Source of the DNA: Brachypterus glaber
Lineage: Eukaryota; Arthropoda; Insecta; Coleoptera; Kateretidae
Direction: 5' to 3'
Assembly (NCBI GenBank): GCA_958510825.1
Contig: OY294048.1
Location: 31,585,026 to 31,649,025, forward strand
Length of the DNA stretch: 64,000 nt
In this document: one piece after another, positions 19,864 through 31,589 of the stretch
How the letters are laid out: each line of letters opens with the position of its first letter
How positions within the stretch are numbered: position 1 is the stretch's first letter
Position numbers and translations under genes: made by a program
The notes under the pieces: generated by a model
Told to the model about the DNA's origin: nothing
The model's database searches: none
The model's input: the letters and a program-made list of their open reading frames with translations, nothing else

Positions 19864-21469
19864 TCTAGGTTCACGATTCGCTCACCGCAGTAATGAGAAG
19901 AATCTAGCACATGCGCACTGGTTTGCTTATTTTTACGGATGTCAAAAGTGGCTTCTGTTTAGGCAGTTGTAGTTTTATGAAATAGTTTAATTTGAGTGGG
20001 GTTACTGTGCGCATCAGGTCCACAAAAATATAAAAAACTATATTTTTGCACTGATTTCTGGTTTTACTACTAAAACTTACTGTCTTGAATATAATTAGGT
20101 GCGGAAAATTCAGTTTTTTTGTTAGAATATATAGCAAAAGATTGTTAAAATACTCACGAATTTCTGTTTGATTTTTTTAATGGGGGCGTTGGTTTACGTT
20201 AACAATGGTTTGGTTTGGTAGTTTGCTGGTTTGTTGTTTTTTTTTTTAATGGGAGGCATTTTCAGATACAATATTTCAGAATTTAGGCGATATATTTTAA
20301 GAATCAAATGTTTATTAATGAATATTCCGCAATTTTTTTTACGAAAATACTATTAAAAGCGAGTAGGGGTGACCGGGGCTAGTTGTCGCAGGGGTAAGTT
20401 GTCGAAGTGCTTGTATCTCAAAAAGTTAAATAGCTTTCTGCACCAAACCGAGATTAACCTCCGCGTTACAAAAGTGACATTTATCATTTGTAAACTTAAA
20501 AGCAATAAGTTAAAAGAGCAGCAATTTAATCTATAAAATGTCAAAATGAAAGGGTCCAGTAATTTTTTTGTGGTAAATATTTTTTCTTATTGTGAGGGAT
20601 TTAAAATATTAAGATAAGAAAATTATATGTATATTAATAGTTTAAGGTGTATATTATTTGTTGATATTGTCATTTAGGAGTGTTTATTCGTTAATTAGAC
20701 AGTACTTGATACATACGGTAAAATTGACCACTGGGGCTAGTTGTCGCATTTGGTTTGGGGCTAGTTGTCGCATGATCTGGAGATATGTTCATGGTATAAC
20801 ATTTCCTTTTTCGCATTTTTATTATTCAAAACTGTGTTTAAAAGTGAAACTTAATAGGATAGCAAATAAAATCGTTTATTAAATTAAATTAAAAAAAAAT
20901 AGAAAAAATATTATTTCATTATAAAGTTGATAATTTTGGTACAAGAGTAAAAAGTTAGATAACAATCGGCTTTTGGGAAGGCACATGTCTAATTAGTTAT
21001 TTATATTTTTTTAAATACCTTTATATTTCTTCAAAAAAATATACTTTAAGAGCCGCGACAACATGCCCCGTGACGGGGCACGTTGTCGCATTTGTCGAGA
21101 CTTCATAAAAAAAATCATAACTTTAATACCCTGTAAATTTTTCCATGTTTTATCCTTTAATAATATTACTGAAACATGCAGCTAAAAATACCATTTGGTC
21201 AATTAAAAAAAAAAAAAACAAAAATAAAGGAAAAAACTGACTTTGAATGAAAAGTGCGACAATTAGCCCCGGTCACCCCTACTTTTAGCCAATTAAAAAA
21301 AACTGTTAGCTCGCAAAGAAAAAAGTAGATATTTTTGTAAAATTCTGCAAAAGAATGTTACATAACCTTAAAATAATTTTTTGGCATATGTCAAAACAAA
21401 AATAAGAAAAACAGTGCGCATGCGCTGGATTCTTCTCATTACTGCGGTGAGTGAATCGTCTAGGTTCAC
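19864..21469. mobile_element. 1.6-kb element with about 10-bp target duplication (Mutator-like)
   Basis: Terminal inverted repeats start (C)GATTCRCTCACCGCAG and extend about 45 bp to 'catgcgcactg'. The direct repeat TCTAGGTTCA flanks them (19864-19873, 21459-21468). A 9-11 bp duplication is typical of Mutator-like elements. The interior contains a later TA-flanked foldback (20366-21279) and no transposase frame. Confidence 0.65.
20364..21281. mobile_element. 914-bp foldback, GGGGTGACCGGGGCTAG ends, TA site
   Basis: Element 20366-21279 has ends GGGGTGACCGGGGCTAGTTG and the complement of 'caattagccccggtcacccc', each next to TA. The word 'ggggctagttgtcgca' recurs inside (about 20732 and 20756). 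A palindrome, 'gccccgtgacggggc', is near 21065. It is inserted in the Mutator-like element. Non-coding. Confidence 0.8.
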
Positions 21470-21822
21470 CCCATTCCGAAACCGATTAAAATTTTGAATT
21501 TTTATTCCACTTTATTGATTAGTGGATAGTGTAATAGCTTTAATAACGTATTTTAAATATTAAATTATCACTATTAAGCTAATAGTGCAACAGAAAAAGC
21601 AATTTATAGGATCGAGTGCTCCGTGGAAATATATGTGATTAACAAGCATGTAATTATTTACATTTTTTTTTAGTTATTTTATTTTTTATTTCATGGCTCG
21701 ATTAATAAATGTAAATATAATCTTAGTCACTTAACACTGTATATATGTTTGTTTACTAAAAAAATCTAATTAGTATTATATGATTTAAAAAAATTGTTCA
21801 TTTTGGGGATTCAATTTTTCTT

Positions 21823-22150
21823 TCTTAAATATTAAAAATAAATTAATTAAACACTTTTTCTTTGAAAAATCATGAAATTTTTACAGTAATTACTAGTACA
21901 TACAACGAAAATAATCCATAAGAGAATGGGTTGAATCTCTCACTTTATTTAAGTTGTGTCATATTTTTGTTACTTTTGACACTTTTTTTCTGGAACCAGT
22001 GTGCGATGGTCGCGACCACATGCTTCAGGGTGTAAGGGGAGCGATAAGCTGTGTGGAAGTTAGGTTGTTAAAATTTCAAAAGAAACGTCAAAATTAGTGA
22101 GGTGGATTACTGTAAACTCAGTTTTTCGTTATCTAGTGTTTAGGAATCCT
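21823..22150 (+). repeat. Segment duplicated from 19160-19510, copy B
   Basis: Carries the same truncated Transib-like right end and flank. Its terminal heptamer has mutated (GTGTG instead of CTGTG). It ends abruptly at 'ggaatccta', where another repeat begins. Confidence 0.8.
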
Positions 22151-22400
22151 ACACAGAAAAAAATGTTATCTTGGCAGAAGATAATAAATTATCTTGGATT
22201 TATATTATCTTAAATCGAGGTAATAATCTTCTTTTAAGATCATGTATTCTCGGTTTAAAATTATCTGTGACTTTGGTTTACTTTAATTATTCTCTTGGTA
22301 GAAAAATCCTTGTGTCAAGGATTTTTTCCTTAAATGCATGACATTTAAAATAGTAACAGAGAATCAAGAGTTATTATCTTGACTCAAAGCCCCTGTTGTC
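22151..22400. repeat. MITE-like block, CACAGAAAAAAATG end
   Basis: Starts next to TA with CACAGAAAAAAATG. It contains many alternating 'ttatctt' and 'aagataa' words, which would fold back. The right boundary (about 22385, 'ttatcttgactcaaag') is unclear. Confidence 0.4.
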
Positions 22401-23820
22401 TTACGGTAAAGAGTTTGCCGGCCTCACCCCACGTAGATAAACAATGTTTTTCATGAAAAAATAAGAAACTTTGAAAATGTCCGTCTGCTCGTGCGTCCGA
22501 TGTCACGATTTTTGTGGACTTTTTAACTCCAGAACGAATTATCCGATCGACTTGAAATATTCAGGAAAAATTAAGTTTCATGAGGGGAAGATAAATATTA
22601 TTTTAAAAAATAATCCCCCCCAAAAAAAAAGTAAACTTAAAAATAATGAAAAATTCTATTATTTTCACAAAAAAATATATAATTTTTGTTCGTTTTTTTT
22701 TTATTTCAAAAAATATTTTTCAAGATTTTTTCGTATTTCGAAAATATTTTAAAAAATGATAATTTTATTTTATTTTATTATTTTTTTTTTTTTTTGAGAC
22801 TTGTATACTATTTTATTCGCAATTGCGTAAACAGTTAACTGTTTTTATTTAAAAATAAAGTACCTTTCAATATTTTTTGAAACAGATTTTTGATTTCAAA
22901 TGAAGAAAATAATTCTATAATACTTGGTTTTTTAGTTCTTTTCATATTTCCCACAAACCTTTTTTTCTGCATTTTACAAGAAAAGCACAATCATAAGATA
23001 CTAGTGTTTCACATACGCGTAATCAAAAAAAAAAAAAAAATAACCACAAAAAAACATTTTTTATAGCAAACAAGGCACCCTTTATAATACGCAAAAAACA
23101 ACAACCACAAAAAACATTTGTTGATAGGTCACCAGACACCGTTTATATTATTTATTATCTTGCTCAGTCTCAAAAGTAAAAAACTGACTAAAACTGTACA
23201 ATTTAAGTCTTTTAAACAAAATGTATTAGATTATATTTGTGTTTATCATGACAACCGCAATTCGGCCATCTTGTTTAACGATATTTTAATTGGTGGTGCC
23301 ATCTAGAAAAAGTTATATAAGTTCTATTTTAAATAGTTGCAAAAAAAAATTTCAAATGACTATAGGTATTCCCAAATTTAAATTATTTATTTGTTTGAAT
23401 CAGTTTAATTCTTTACATACAATGTATCCTACTAAACTCGCATTAATGTTTGTATACTTTAGTAAGTATAAACAATTGTTTATTAATACAAAATGCTTAT
23501 TTAAACGAAATAAATATTTTATCGATTTTAATAACTTACCGATAATTAATAAAAATTAACATAAAAGCATCGTAAAGTTGTCACTTATAAAAAGGGTACT
23601 TGAATCGTATACTTTATGGGTTTATTTATTATACTGCCTTACTACCCTAAAAAGCAGTAACTCATATTAATTAAAACTGAGATAATGGCAAAAACACTAA
23701 ATCGTCTTAGCCACTCCCTTGTGTTATAACTAGAATCGAGAAATTGGACGTATAACTTTAGGTTTAAAGTACCTTTATTATAATACAAGTACGCAATCAT
23801 TAATTATTTATTTAAATAAA
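22401..23820. other. Low-complexity spacer
   Basis: Includes a 'gtccgtctgctcgtgcg' and 'ccgatgtcacgatttttg' block (22478-22525) that also occurs, inverted, near 1490-1545, plus long A/T runs. A - strand - like hairpin copy 'ctaaaaagcagtaact' is at about 23650. No gene supported. Confidence 0.4.
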
Positions 23821-23827
23821 AATATGG

Positions 23828-23899
23828 CACTTACTGCTTTTTAGTTTAGTATCTCGTAGTCAAAATTTTTAGGAATGCTAATCTAAAAAGCAGTAAGTG
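23828..23899. repeat. Hairpin with perfect 17-bp arms
   Basis: CACTTACTGCTTTTTAG at 23828 pairs exactly with CTAAAAAGCAGTAAGTG ending at 23899. A single related arm lies at about 23650. Confidence 0.7.
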
Positions 23900-23961
23900 A
23901 CAAGAGAAAACAACCCAAAAATAAAAAAATACATTTTTAAATCTCCTTTTAAAAATAAATT

Positions 23962-24440
23962 TTACTTTCCCCAAGGAAAGTCTGGAGTTACTAAAACAAA
24001 ATTGAAAAATTTATATTGCTTTTTTTCAGGTTTTTCGACGTTTTATATCCAAAAAAGATGATTTCCGTAAAAAAAAACATAATGTGTCTATCGGTCTCTT
24101 GTCTGTCCAAAAATTTGTGACCACGATAACTCAAGAATGATTTGAGCTAAAGACTTCAAATTTGGACCAAAGGTTGATTATCCAATGTTCTGGGCTGGGA
24201 TTGTTTTTGATAAAATTCGGTGTGGGGTAAGGGAGTAAAACAGGCTAAAAACTAGTTTTTTTAAAACATTTATTTTTTAGTTTTTTTTAGTTTTTCAAAA
24301 TAAATAATTTTTTTTTAAATTGAAAAAAAAAATTTAAAAAAAATTTCAAACAAAATTTTTTATTTTTTTTTCAAAATAATTGTTTTAATAAACAAAGACT
24401 TACAGGGAAAAGTATTATTTTGTTGGCAACAGTTTTTTTT
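23962..24440 (+). repeat. ACTTTCCCCAAGGAAAGT repeat, copy 1
   Basis: Starts with the small palindrome ACTTTCCCCAAGGAAAGT. It runs through 'acgttttatatccaaaaaa', a TCTGTC tract, 'gtgaccacgataactcaaga', and 'attattttgttggca'. The same 450-bp order recurs at 53990-54430. The boundary and class are unknown. Confidence 0.7.
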
Positions 24441-24558
24441 TGCTATTTCCGGAAAACCTAGAGTCATACAAAAGCTATAATAATGCAAAAAGAAACTGTT
24501 TTATTAATGCTTTACATTCTTCTTATTTTATTTTAATATATTAGGTAGTAAAAAACGG

Positions 24559-24758
24559 NNNNNNNNNNNNNNNNNNNNNNNNNNNNNNNNNNNNNNNNNN
24601 NNNNNNNNNNNNNNNNNNNNNNNNNNNNNNNNNNNNNNNNNNNNNNNNNNNNNNNNNNNNNNNNNNNNNNNNNNNNNNNNNNNNNNNNNNNNNNNNNNNN
24701 NNNNNNNNNNNNNNNNNNNNNNNNNNNNNNNNNNNNNNNNNNNNNNNNNNNNNNNNNN
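24559..24758. other. Assembly gap (200 N)
   Basis: Exactly 200 unknown bases, a conventional scaffold gap size, so the true distance is unknown. Low-complexity A/T sequence on its left may explain the break. Confidence 0.99.
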
Positions 24759-24840
24759 GGGCAGTAAACACAACACACTTTGCACTTTGCATAGTGTAGT
24801 TATTTTTATTTTGACATGATATGACACTTGATACTTAAAC

Positions 24841-25248
24841 TATCGTTAAGACGCGTTATCAGAGCTTTGACATGCTGCCAGCGGCACGTCTGCTGCAAAA
24901 TGCCAGCGCCAGAAAAGAATTTGAGAACTTCAGTTTTGCAAACAGCCGCTACCCAAGTATTTTGTTTAAAACGAATAAAATTGTAAATAGATCCACGTAG
25001 CGAGTAATTTTACATTTAAATCTACCTATTTCTCTAAAAAAAAATTCTTGACAAAGACAAAATCATATGACTCACGATAAATCTAACCCCAAAAGTCCAA
25101 ATCTCAAAAGGCCAGCAGCAGCGGTGGATATTTTTAACTTCATCTGTCAAAATCGGCAGCATGAAAAACAATTGGAATTAATCTCTACTTAGGTCCAGCC
25201 ATAATAACGCCGCTGCATGTCGAAGCTCTGAGAACGCGTCTTTAGGTG
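24841..25248. mobile_element. MITE, AAGACGCGTT ends
   Basis: 'taagacgcgttatcagagct' near 24848 is inverted against 'agctctgagaacgcgtctt' near 25222-25242. Subterminal 'gacatgc' and 'gcggc' also pair. The interior (about 300 bp) is non-coding. The target duplication is ambiguous. Confidence 0.65.
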
Positions 25249-25271
25249 TAATATTGCCTTATCCAGTATTA

Positions 25272-25416
25272 ACATATCGTCGTCGTAGTATTATCCTGTT
25301 CTATATCCATTTTTATTTTATGCCAAAATCGTCCGTATACATGATGTGTTTACGGACTATTTTGGCATAAAATAAAAATGGATATAGAACAAGATAATAC
25401 TACGTCGACGATATGT
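25272..25416. repeat. 145-bp long hairpin, ACATATCGTCG arms
   Basis: Arms of about 65 bp pair nearly perfectly ('gtagtattatcctgttct', 'tatccatttttattttat', 'gccaaaat') around a 12-nt loop. No target duplication is evident. Probably a minimal MITE. Confidence 0.78.
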
Positions 25417-25910
25417 CAAAATTTTTAATTAAAATAATTTATTAAACTATGTTCCGGGCTATAAACAGGGCTGAAATTTTGGTAAAGTAATTATTTTTTA
25501 TGTATCTATAAGTATGTAAAATCTTATCATTGCAGGCGATTTAGCCCAAAATACGATACCCTCCTTTGATAACTACAGTGAAGAACTGAATTATAAAAAT
25601 ATAGTTTTACTACACTGTAATAACATAAAGTTGTTTGGTCAAAAGAAAATACTTAGAAAATAATTTTTCATTGTTTTACATTCATGTATCGCCCACGACC
25701 ATTTTGTTATAACCACAATGTTTAAATTTATTTCGACGACATAATTAATGTTAATATTTTGATTGATATTAATACATATTTACTTCAATTTAATTTTTTT
25801 ATCATACATTATGATAATGTCAAACAGGATTAAGAAATTCATTATTGTATACCCACACTTCGTCTTTTATTTAAAATGAACGCTTAAATTAATTTTATAA
25901 TAATATTAGT
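25417..25910. other. AT-rich spacer
   Basis: No supported feature. Confidence 0.4.
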
Positions 25911-25960
25911 AACAAGCCGTGGATATGTAACCCTGTGCATTCATTATATACTATTCACTT
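25911..25960 (+). repeat. AACAAGCCGTG repeat, copy 2 (short)
   Basis: AACAAGCCGTG followed by 'gatatgtaa', 'gcattcattatatactat' and 'tcac'. It stops earlier than the other copies. Confidence 0.6.
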
Positions 25961-25982
25961 TTCAAAAAAAAAAATATGTATA

Positions 25983-27283
25983 TACCGGGTGTTTCAGGAA
26001 GGTGGTTCACCCCCCTTAACTTTTTTATACTTTGAGCTATCCAAATGAAATTTGGAGATCATACATAAGACAAAATTTGCGATTTTTTGACATATCAAAC
26101 AACTTTTTTTCACTTCCGGTTTCACTGGAAATGACCTTAACTTTCGATTTTTAAATGGGACACCCTATAAAATTTTACATATTTTGTCTTAGAAATCAAT
26201 TCTGAATACAACCATATGTCACTTGTCAATTTTTGACAGGTCATGTCATTTTTTATTTAAATTTTCATTTTAAACCTAGAGTGCCTTGAATTGGCTTATT
26301 TGCTTAATTTTCGGTCTAGTTTCTTAAGAAAAATACTATTTTGATTTTTTTCCGAAAACTCTATTTTTGGTGCGCTCTTAAAAGTTTAAAAGTTACACTT
26401 TTGCCCATAAGTCATCATTACTTTTAAATGATAGAGAATGTTTTTGCGAACAGTTTGATACTGCATGGTTTATTTTAAAGAACTTGGCCTTAAAATACTA
26501 ATTTTTACTATTCACTTTGTAATTGCATTTGCATTCAGATTTAATAAGACAAAATAAAAACTGAGACGGATTTGAAAAACAATTTTTAGAAATGTTATCC
26601 TTCAAGTTTTAGTTCTGACAGTTCTGATAGCGTTAAGATAAAACTTTCAAAATGTTTTTCAAAGCCATCTCAGTTTTTGTTTTGTCATATTAAATCTGAA
26701 TGCAAATGCAATTACAAAAAGTGAATAGTAAAAATTAGTATTTTAAGGACAAGTTCTTTAAAATAAACTATGCATGTGTAGTATCAAAATGTTCGCAAAA
26801 AATTCTCTATCATTTAAAATTAATGAGCCACCCCTCTTCCCATTTAAAAAAAAAAATGACTTATGGGCAAAAGTGTAACTTTTAAACTTTTAAGAGCGCA
26901 CCAAAAATAGAGTTTTTCGGAAAAAAATCAAAATAGTATTTTTCTTAACAAACTAGACCAAAAATTAAGCAAATAAGCCAATTCAAGGCACATGTTTAAA
27001 AGGAAAATTTAAATAAAAAATGACATGACCTGTCAAAAATTGACAAGTGACATATGGTTGTATTCAGAATTGATGTCTAAGACAAAATATGTAAAAATAT
27101 ATAGGGTGCCCCCATTTAAAAATCGAAAGTTAAGGTAATTTCCGAAGAAACCAAAAGTGAAAAAAGTTGTTTGATATGTCAAAAAATTGCAAATTTTGTC
27201 TTGTGCATGATCTCCAAATTTCATTTGGATAGCTCTAAGTATAAAAAAGTTAAGGGGGGGTGAACCACCTTCCTGAAACACCC

Positions 27284-27287
<4 letters not shown>
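25983..27287. mobile_element. 1.3-kb foldback element, CCGGGTGTTTCAGG ends, TA site
   Basis: Element 25985-27285 consists of two long arms of about 620 bp each that are inverted copies, meeting near 26620-26640. The termini CCGGGTGTTTCAGGAAGG and its complement are each next to TA. The arms differ by small indels, so it is not newly formed. A single arm of the same family is at 9173-9840. Frames inside are arm artefacts. There is no transposase. Confidence 0.88.

Positions 27288-27332
<45 letters not shown>
27288..27332. repeat. (TA)n microsatellite
   Basis: About 22 AT units directly beside the foldback element's right end. Confidence 0.95.
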
Positions 27333-27335
<3 letters not shown>

Positions 27336-28033
27336 GGAAAAATACACATAAACAAAGTCTCAACGGTGAGGTTATAAAAAATATTTTACTGGGGCGTGAG
27401 CTCCGTGACTATTAATATATTAGCTAATGACTATTTAGCAAAAACTGATTTAATTGTCCTGAAAACAGTATTTTTCGTCTTTGTATCATACATAACTATT
27501 TTAAAGGAATCTTTTACATTTTTTTAACATAGGTTAATGTTTTGGTTTGATCACATAGAAGCCATCTTGATTTATAAAAATGTAGATTTTTATATTAGGT
27601 AGATATAATTAAATTGAAAATACAAATCTTAATTAGAAAATTGACATTATTAATAATTACTACAAACAATAAAACCACTTATCTCTCCATAATTGGTCAC
27701 TTTCTCCATAAGGAGTTAAATCATTTTTCAAACGTTTAAAAAAATTACATATTCCCACATTTCATTTGGTTTAATTACGCCTACTTACTTAAATAATCCC
27801 GCGCATTACTTTGTTTTTATATTTAACTAGATGTGATTTGAACAAATTTTTTATTATTACAACAACTTTAATTGATAAATAAATCTGCACGTGAGAGCAG
27901 GGCCGTAGCCAAGAAGATTTTGTGGGGGAGGGGAAAGGTCAAAAATTACAACTTTTTTTAGCTTCAAAATACAAATTTTTTCCTCGACAATTTTATAAAA
28001 AAATACGGTATATAAAACGTGTTTTTCCGTGTA
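27333..28033. other. Spacer
   Basis: Contains 'agggccgtagccaagaag' (27899), a phrase common in degenerate insect repeats, but no defined element or gene. Confidence 0.4.
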
Positions 28034-28287
28034 TACACTGAAAGAATGGATTTTGGTATGCATTATTGGTTATTTTGTTGCCACAATTAATACCGATAAA
28101 ATTCCGAATTGCCTAATGTAATTATATAATTTTTAGCAATACTTTTTATGGTAAAAATAAATTTCCGGTATACATATGGGCAAACAAAATAACCTATTAT
28201 GCTTACCGTAATTTTATATTACATTCTGAATGTTTATATTTTATTTTTAAAACCTTTACACTTTGAAAAGTTTGTTTTTTCAGTGTA
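28034..28287. mobile_element. 250-bp MITE, CACTGAAARAA ends, TA site
   Basis: Element 28036-28285 starts CACTGAAAGAA and ends TTTTTTCAGTG, with TA on both sides. Internal blocks 'tattggttattttgttgc' and 'gcaaacaaaataacctatt' are inverted relative to each other. Confidence 0.7.
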
Positions 28288-28318
28288 TGGAACATATATG
28301 AAATATTATTTCATAAAT

Positions 28319-28460
28319 GTGACCCTGTATAAAGAAACGCAGTGTGTTAAATTTACATATTTCTTTTTTTGTCAGATTCTTATGTAGAAAAGTTTTTAAA
28401 TAAGAATATGTTTTTTTTTTTAATTTAACACACTAACTGGGTTTCTTTGCCCAGGGTCAC
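28319..28460. mobile_element. 142-bp MITE, GTGACCCTG ends
   Basis: 'gtgaccctg', 'aaagaaacgcagtgtgtt' and 'aaattta' pair with 'aatttaacacac', 'gggtttctttg' and 'cagggtcac'. Non-coding; the target duplication is uncertain. Confidence 0.72.
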
Positions 28461-28885
28461 ATATGGAATATGTAATTTTATAAAAAAAATTATGTCTATG
28501 AAACGTATTTCTTTTGTCAACATTTTCACTTCCAAATGTTGTTTTTTTCAGTGAGGGCAAGTACCCAAGCCTTGAGCCTGTGGTTAGGACAATTTTTTTT
28601 CGAGAAGATGTAAATCTGACCCCTTATTCATTTCAGCGCCCTAGAATAGCTTTTCTTAAGCCGTTCTGAATTTTTTTTTGTGCCTGTAATATTAATTGTA
28701 AAAATAACTTACCAAGTCCCAATTGGTTACATTTCGTCAAAAGAACTTACCTAAAACAAAAAAAAAAATATTTAATAAAACTTATATAACCCATAATAAG
28801 CAAACTTTAACTAAATAAACACTGAGAATTCGTTCCCGTATTCAGTAGTGAACGATTGTGTATATTTTAACCCCCCGCAACTTTA
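28461..28885. other. Spacer
   Basis: No supported feature. Confidence 0.35.
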
Positions 28886-28887
28886 AG

Positions 28888-29170
28888 GCCTATCCAGAGG
28901 CTCACATAACTTGCATAATACATAACAATACGATGCCGTGATTGGCTTGATGTGCCGTAATGTATCTTGTGCGCAGGCTTATGGACGTTATTTTAGCTCG
29001 CAAAAGAGCCTGTGGATAGGCCCTTAGGCGCCATCCATAAGCTCCCATAAACATAACGTTTTAAGCCTGCGCACAAGACACATGACGGTACCCTACATCA
29101 GGCCAATCGCGGTATCGTTTTAAGTCATATTATTATGGTTTCAAACGCTGCTTTGAGAAGTTTTTAAATA
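28888..29170. repeat. GGCCTATCCACAGGCTC palindromic repeat, two adjoining copies
   Basis: An element begins 'aaggcctatccagaggctc' and ends 'gagcctgtggataggccctt' (28889-29025). A second, overlapping copy starts 'aggcgccatccataagctc'. Both contain the 'gatgccgtgattggc'-type block. The same repeat occurs at 49493-49640 and in its tandem copy at 50435-50582. Confidence 0.6.
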
Positions 29171-29965
29171 CACTTTAAATGAAAATATGTTTATTTCACA
29201 GCAAATAAAGTATATGTAATTTTAGCCAGGGGCGGGCCAAACGAGCAAGGCCCAAGCACGTTTTTGCCCAATTCTTTTTTCAGCGTAACTTTTTTGCTGT
29301 TTTTTTTCAGTTTGAATATGATCCTATACATAAAAATACATCAAATGATGAGTTTATCATCTAAGACGTAGTGTTTACGAGAAAAATGCAATTAAAAGTA
29401 ATATCTTAGGCTTTACTGATTAAAAAGTATATCGAGAAAAAAGCAATATACGATTCAGAGTAAAGATTATACAACGGATTGTTTCTTAGTTTTTGTTCCT
29501 CTCTTACGAAGCATTTTTGGACATAAGTTTATATGAACTTTTTTTTCATGTCTTTTGATAAGAATTTACCCTCCCAAAGTTATGAAAGGCTAACTTGAAA
29601 AATGGGTCTTGCATATTAGGGTACATTGGAAACTTTAAATTAAAAAAAAATTGCTTAAATGACCTAAAGTGGTGAAACCCCTTGTGTACTCGGCTATAGT
29701 GGTATTAAATTAACGACTGACGTTGACAGATCTCTTTCCTAAATTTTCTGTCGCACAGTGTAATTATTTATAAAATCTTTTGGGTGTTAGTATTAAAATA
29801 TCTGGTACTAATTTTCTTAATTATAATTTTTTTTTGTTTAAATTTAGAATTACAAAAATAGGCTTAAATATTAATTGTAGGTATATGTATATTAAATACT
29901 TAAGACGGCAACACAAACCGTATGGTTTAGACGGTATAATATATATGTTGTAGAGAAATTTTAAA
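29171..29965. other. Spacer with decayed foldback interior
   Basis: 'ccaggggcgggccaaacgag' near 29225 and the T-rich sequence after it resemble the interior of the foldbacks at 36835-37564 and 57901-59277, but no ends are visible. Confidence 0.4.
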
Positions 29966-29969
29966 CAGA

Positions 29970-30698
29970 TAAATAAATAAATAAATAAAATAAATAAAAT
30001 AAATAAAATAAATAAAATAAATAAAATAAATAAAATAAATAAAATAAATAAAATAAATAAAATAAATAAAATAAATAAAATAAATAAAATAAATAAAATA
30101 AATAAAATAAATAAAATAAATAAAATAAATAAAATAAATAAAATAAATAAAATAAATAAAATAAATAAAATAAATAAAATAAATAAAATAAATAAAATAA
30201 ATAAAATAAATAAAATAAATAAAATAAATAAAATAAATAAAATAAATAAAATAAATAAAATAAATAAAATAAATAAAATAAATAAAATAAATAAAAATAA
30301 ATAAAATAAATAAAATAAATAAAATAAATAAAATAAATAAAATAAATAAAATAAATAAAATAAATAAAATAAATAAAATAAATAAAATAAATAAAATAAA
30401 TAAAATAAATAAAATAAATAAAATAAATAAAATAAATAAAATAAATAAAATAAATAAAATAAATAAAATAAATAAAATAAATAAAATAAATAAAATAAAT
30501 AAAATAAATAAAATAAATAAAATAAATAAAATAAATAAAATAAATAAAATAAATAAAATAAATAAAATAAATAAAATAAATAAAATAAATAAAATAAATA
30601 AAATAAATAAAATAAATAAAATAAATAAAATAAATAAAATAAATAAAATAAATAAAATAAATAAAATAAATAAAATAAATAAAATAAATAAATAAATA
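29970..30698. repeat. Minisatellite of a 9-bp unit (AAATAAATA), about 78 copies
   Basis: An almost pure array of ATAAATAAA units with a single-base slip (extra A) at about 30294. Plain AAAT units remain at both edges. It looks like an expanded AAAT tail. Since 9 is a multiple of 3, the - strand reads as an uninterrupted Phe-Ile-Tyr repeat that becomes Tyr-Leu-Phe after the slip. This is not a protein gene. Confidence 0.95.
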
Positions 30699-31400
30699 TA
30701 TTGTTGCGTATGTGTGATCTGTAATGTGTCGAAAAGTCACCCTCACCCCCTCTCTTAAGTTTTTAACGAGTTGAGATACCGACTTAAAACTTAAATAAGA
30801 TTTTTTGGATATATTTAATATTTTCATCTTTTAAAATGTGGTCAGTGAGGCATCTTGGCATTTTTTTTAAACAGAAAGTGGGGTCATTTAACAAATAATT
30901 TTAAAGCTTATAATAGATATTTACGATACAAGTGGGTTAACAGCACGCGTATCTACGCGTGTGAAAGTTGCACAACGAGTGAGTAGCAAGAGTTGTGTAA
31001 CTACACAAGTATATTAATGAGGTTAACTCACGTGTATTGTAGAATATTTTATCTACGACCGTAAGTTGAGAAGCGCATAAGCCAAGGCTTTTACACCCCC
31101 AGCACCTGGGGTATCTGGTATAAAATGAAATAGTTGGAGTATGAAAAATGGATTGGTAAAGGTTTTGGCCAAAAATATGTTGCTGAGAAAATTGGCTGAC
31201 AATTCGCAATTTCTCCGCCGGTTTTCTGACAGGCCGAAATTTTTAACCTTATTTTTTGGATAAATTCTTATTTTTGAAATTATTTATCTCTTTTAATATA
31301 AATCCCAGGGATTTGGGACCGCGACAGGCGGATTGGAAATTTTAAATTCTAGGGTACTTTTCGTTTAAAAGTTATTCGCAATAAACGGGTCCCTTTTTTA
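30699..31400. other. Spacer
   Basis: A small palindrome, 'cacgcgtatctacgcgtg', lies at about 30943-30960. A - strand frame at 30937-31209 has no supporting signals. Confidence 0.4.
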
Positions 31401-31410
31401 AAAAGAGCGG

Positions 31411-31465
31411 GAGTTAAGAAGCTCTTACCTCACGCAAGATACATGAGTTAAAAGCTTCTTAACTC
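31411..31465. repeat. 55-bp imperfect hairpin
   Basis: 'gagttaagaagctcttacc' pairs with 'ttaaaagcttcttaactc' (19 of 22 positions). The flanking 'cacgcgcgtagatg' echoes the palindrome at 30943. Confidence 0.55.
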
Positions 31466-31589
31466 ACGCGCGTAGATGAAATTCTTTATTTGAACACATA
31501 TTTTTTAGCAAAAAAAAAAAGAAAAATGGAAATCTATTTTTTTTTTAATTATGAAATATTTACATACATGGTCAAACAGAGAATTTTAT

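Noticed and set aside
20353..20882. Frames at 20353-20544 (-) and 20658-20882 (+)
   Set aside because: Both are inside the GGGGTGACCGGGG foldback and share its repeated words.
24528..24827. Three overlapping frames on the - strand
   Set aside because: They consist mostly of the 200-N gap.
27033..27347. 104-residue - strand frame
   Set aside because: It lies in an arm of the foldback element and runs into the TA microsatellite; the same arm at 9156-9467 gives a matching frame purely by homology.
29961..30827. 288-residue - strand frame rich in Phe, Ile and Tyr
   Set aside because: It is a translation of the 9-bp minisatellite; the codon pattern follows the repeat period.
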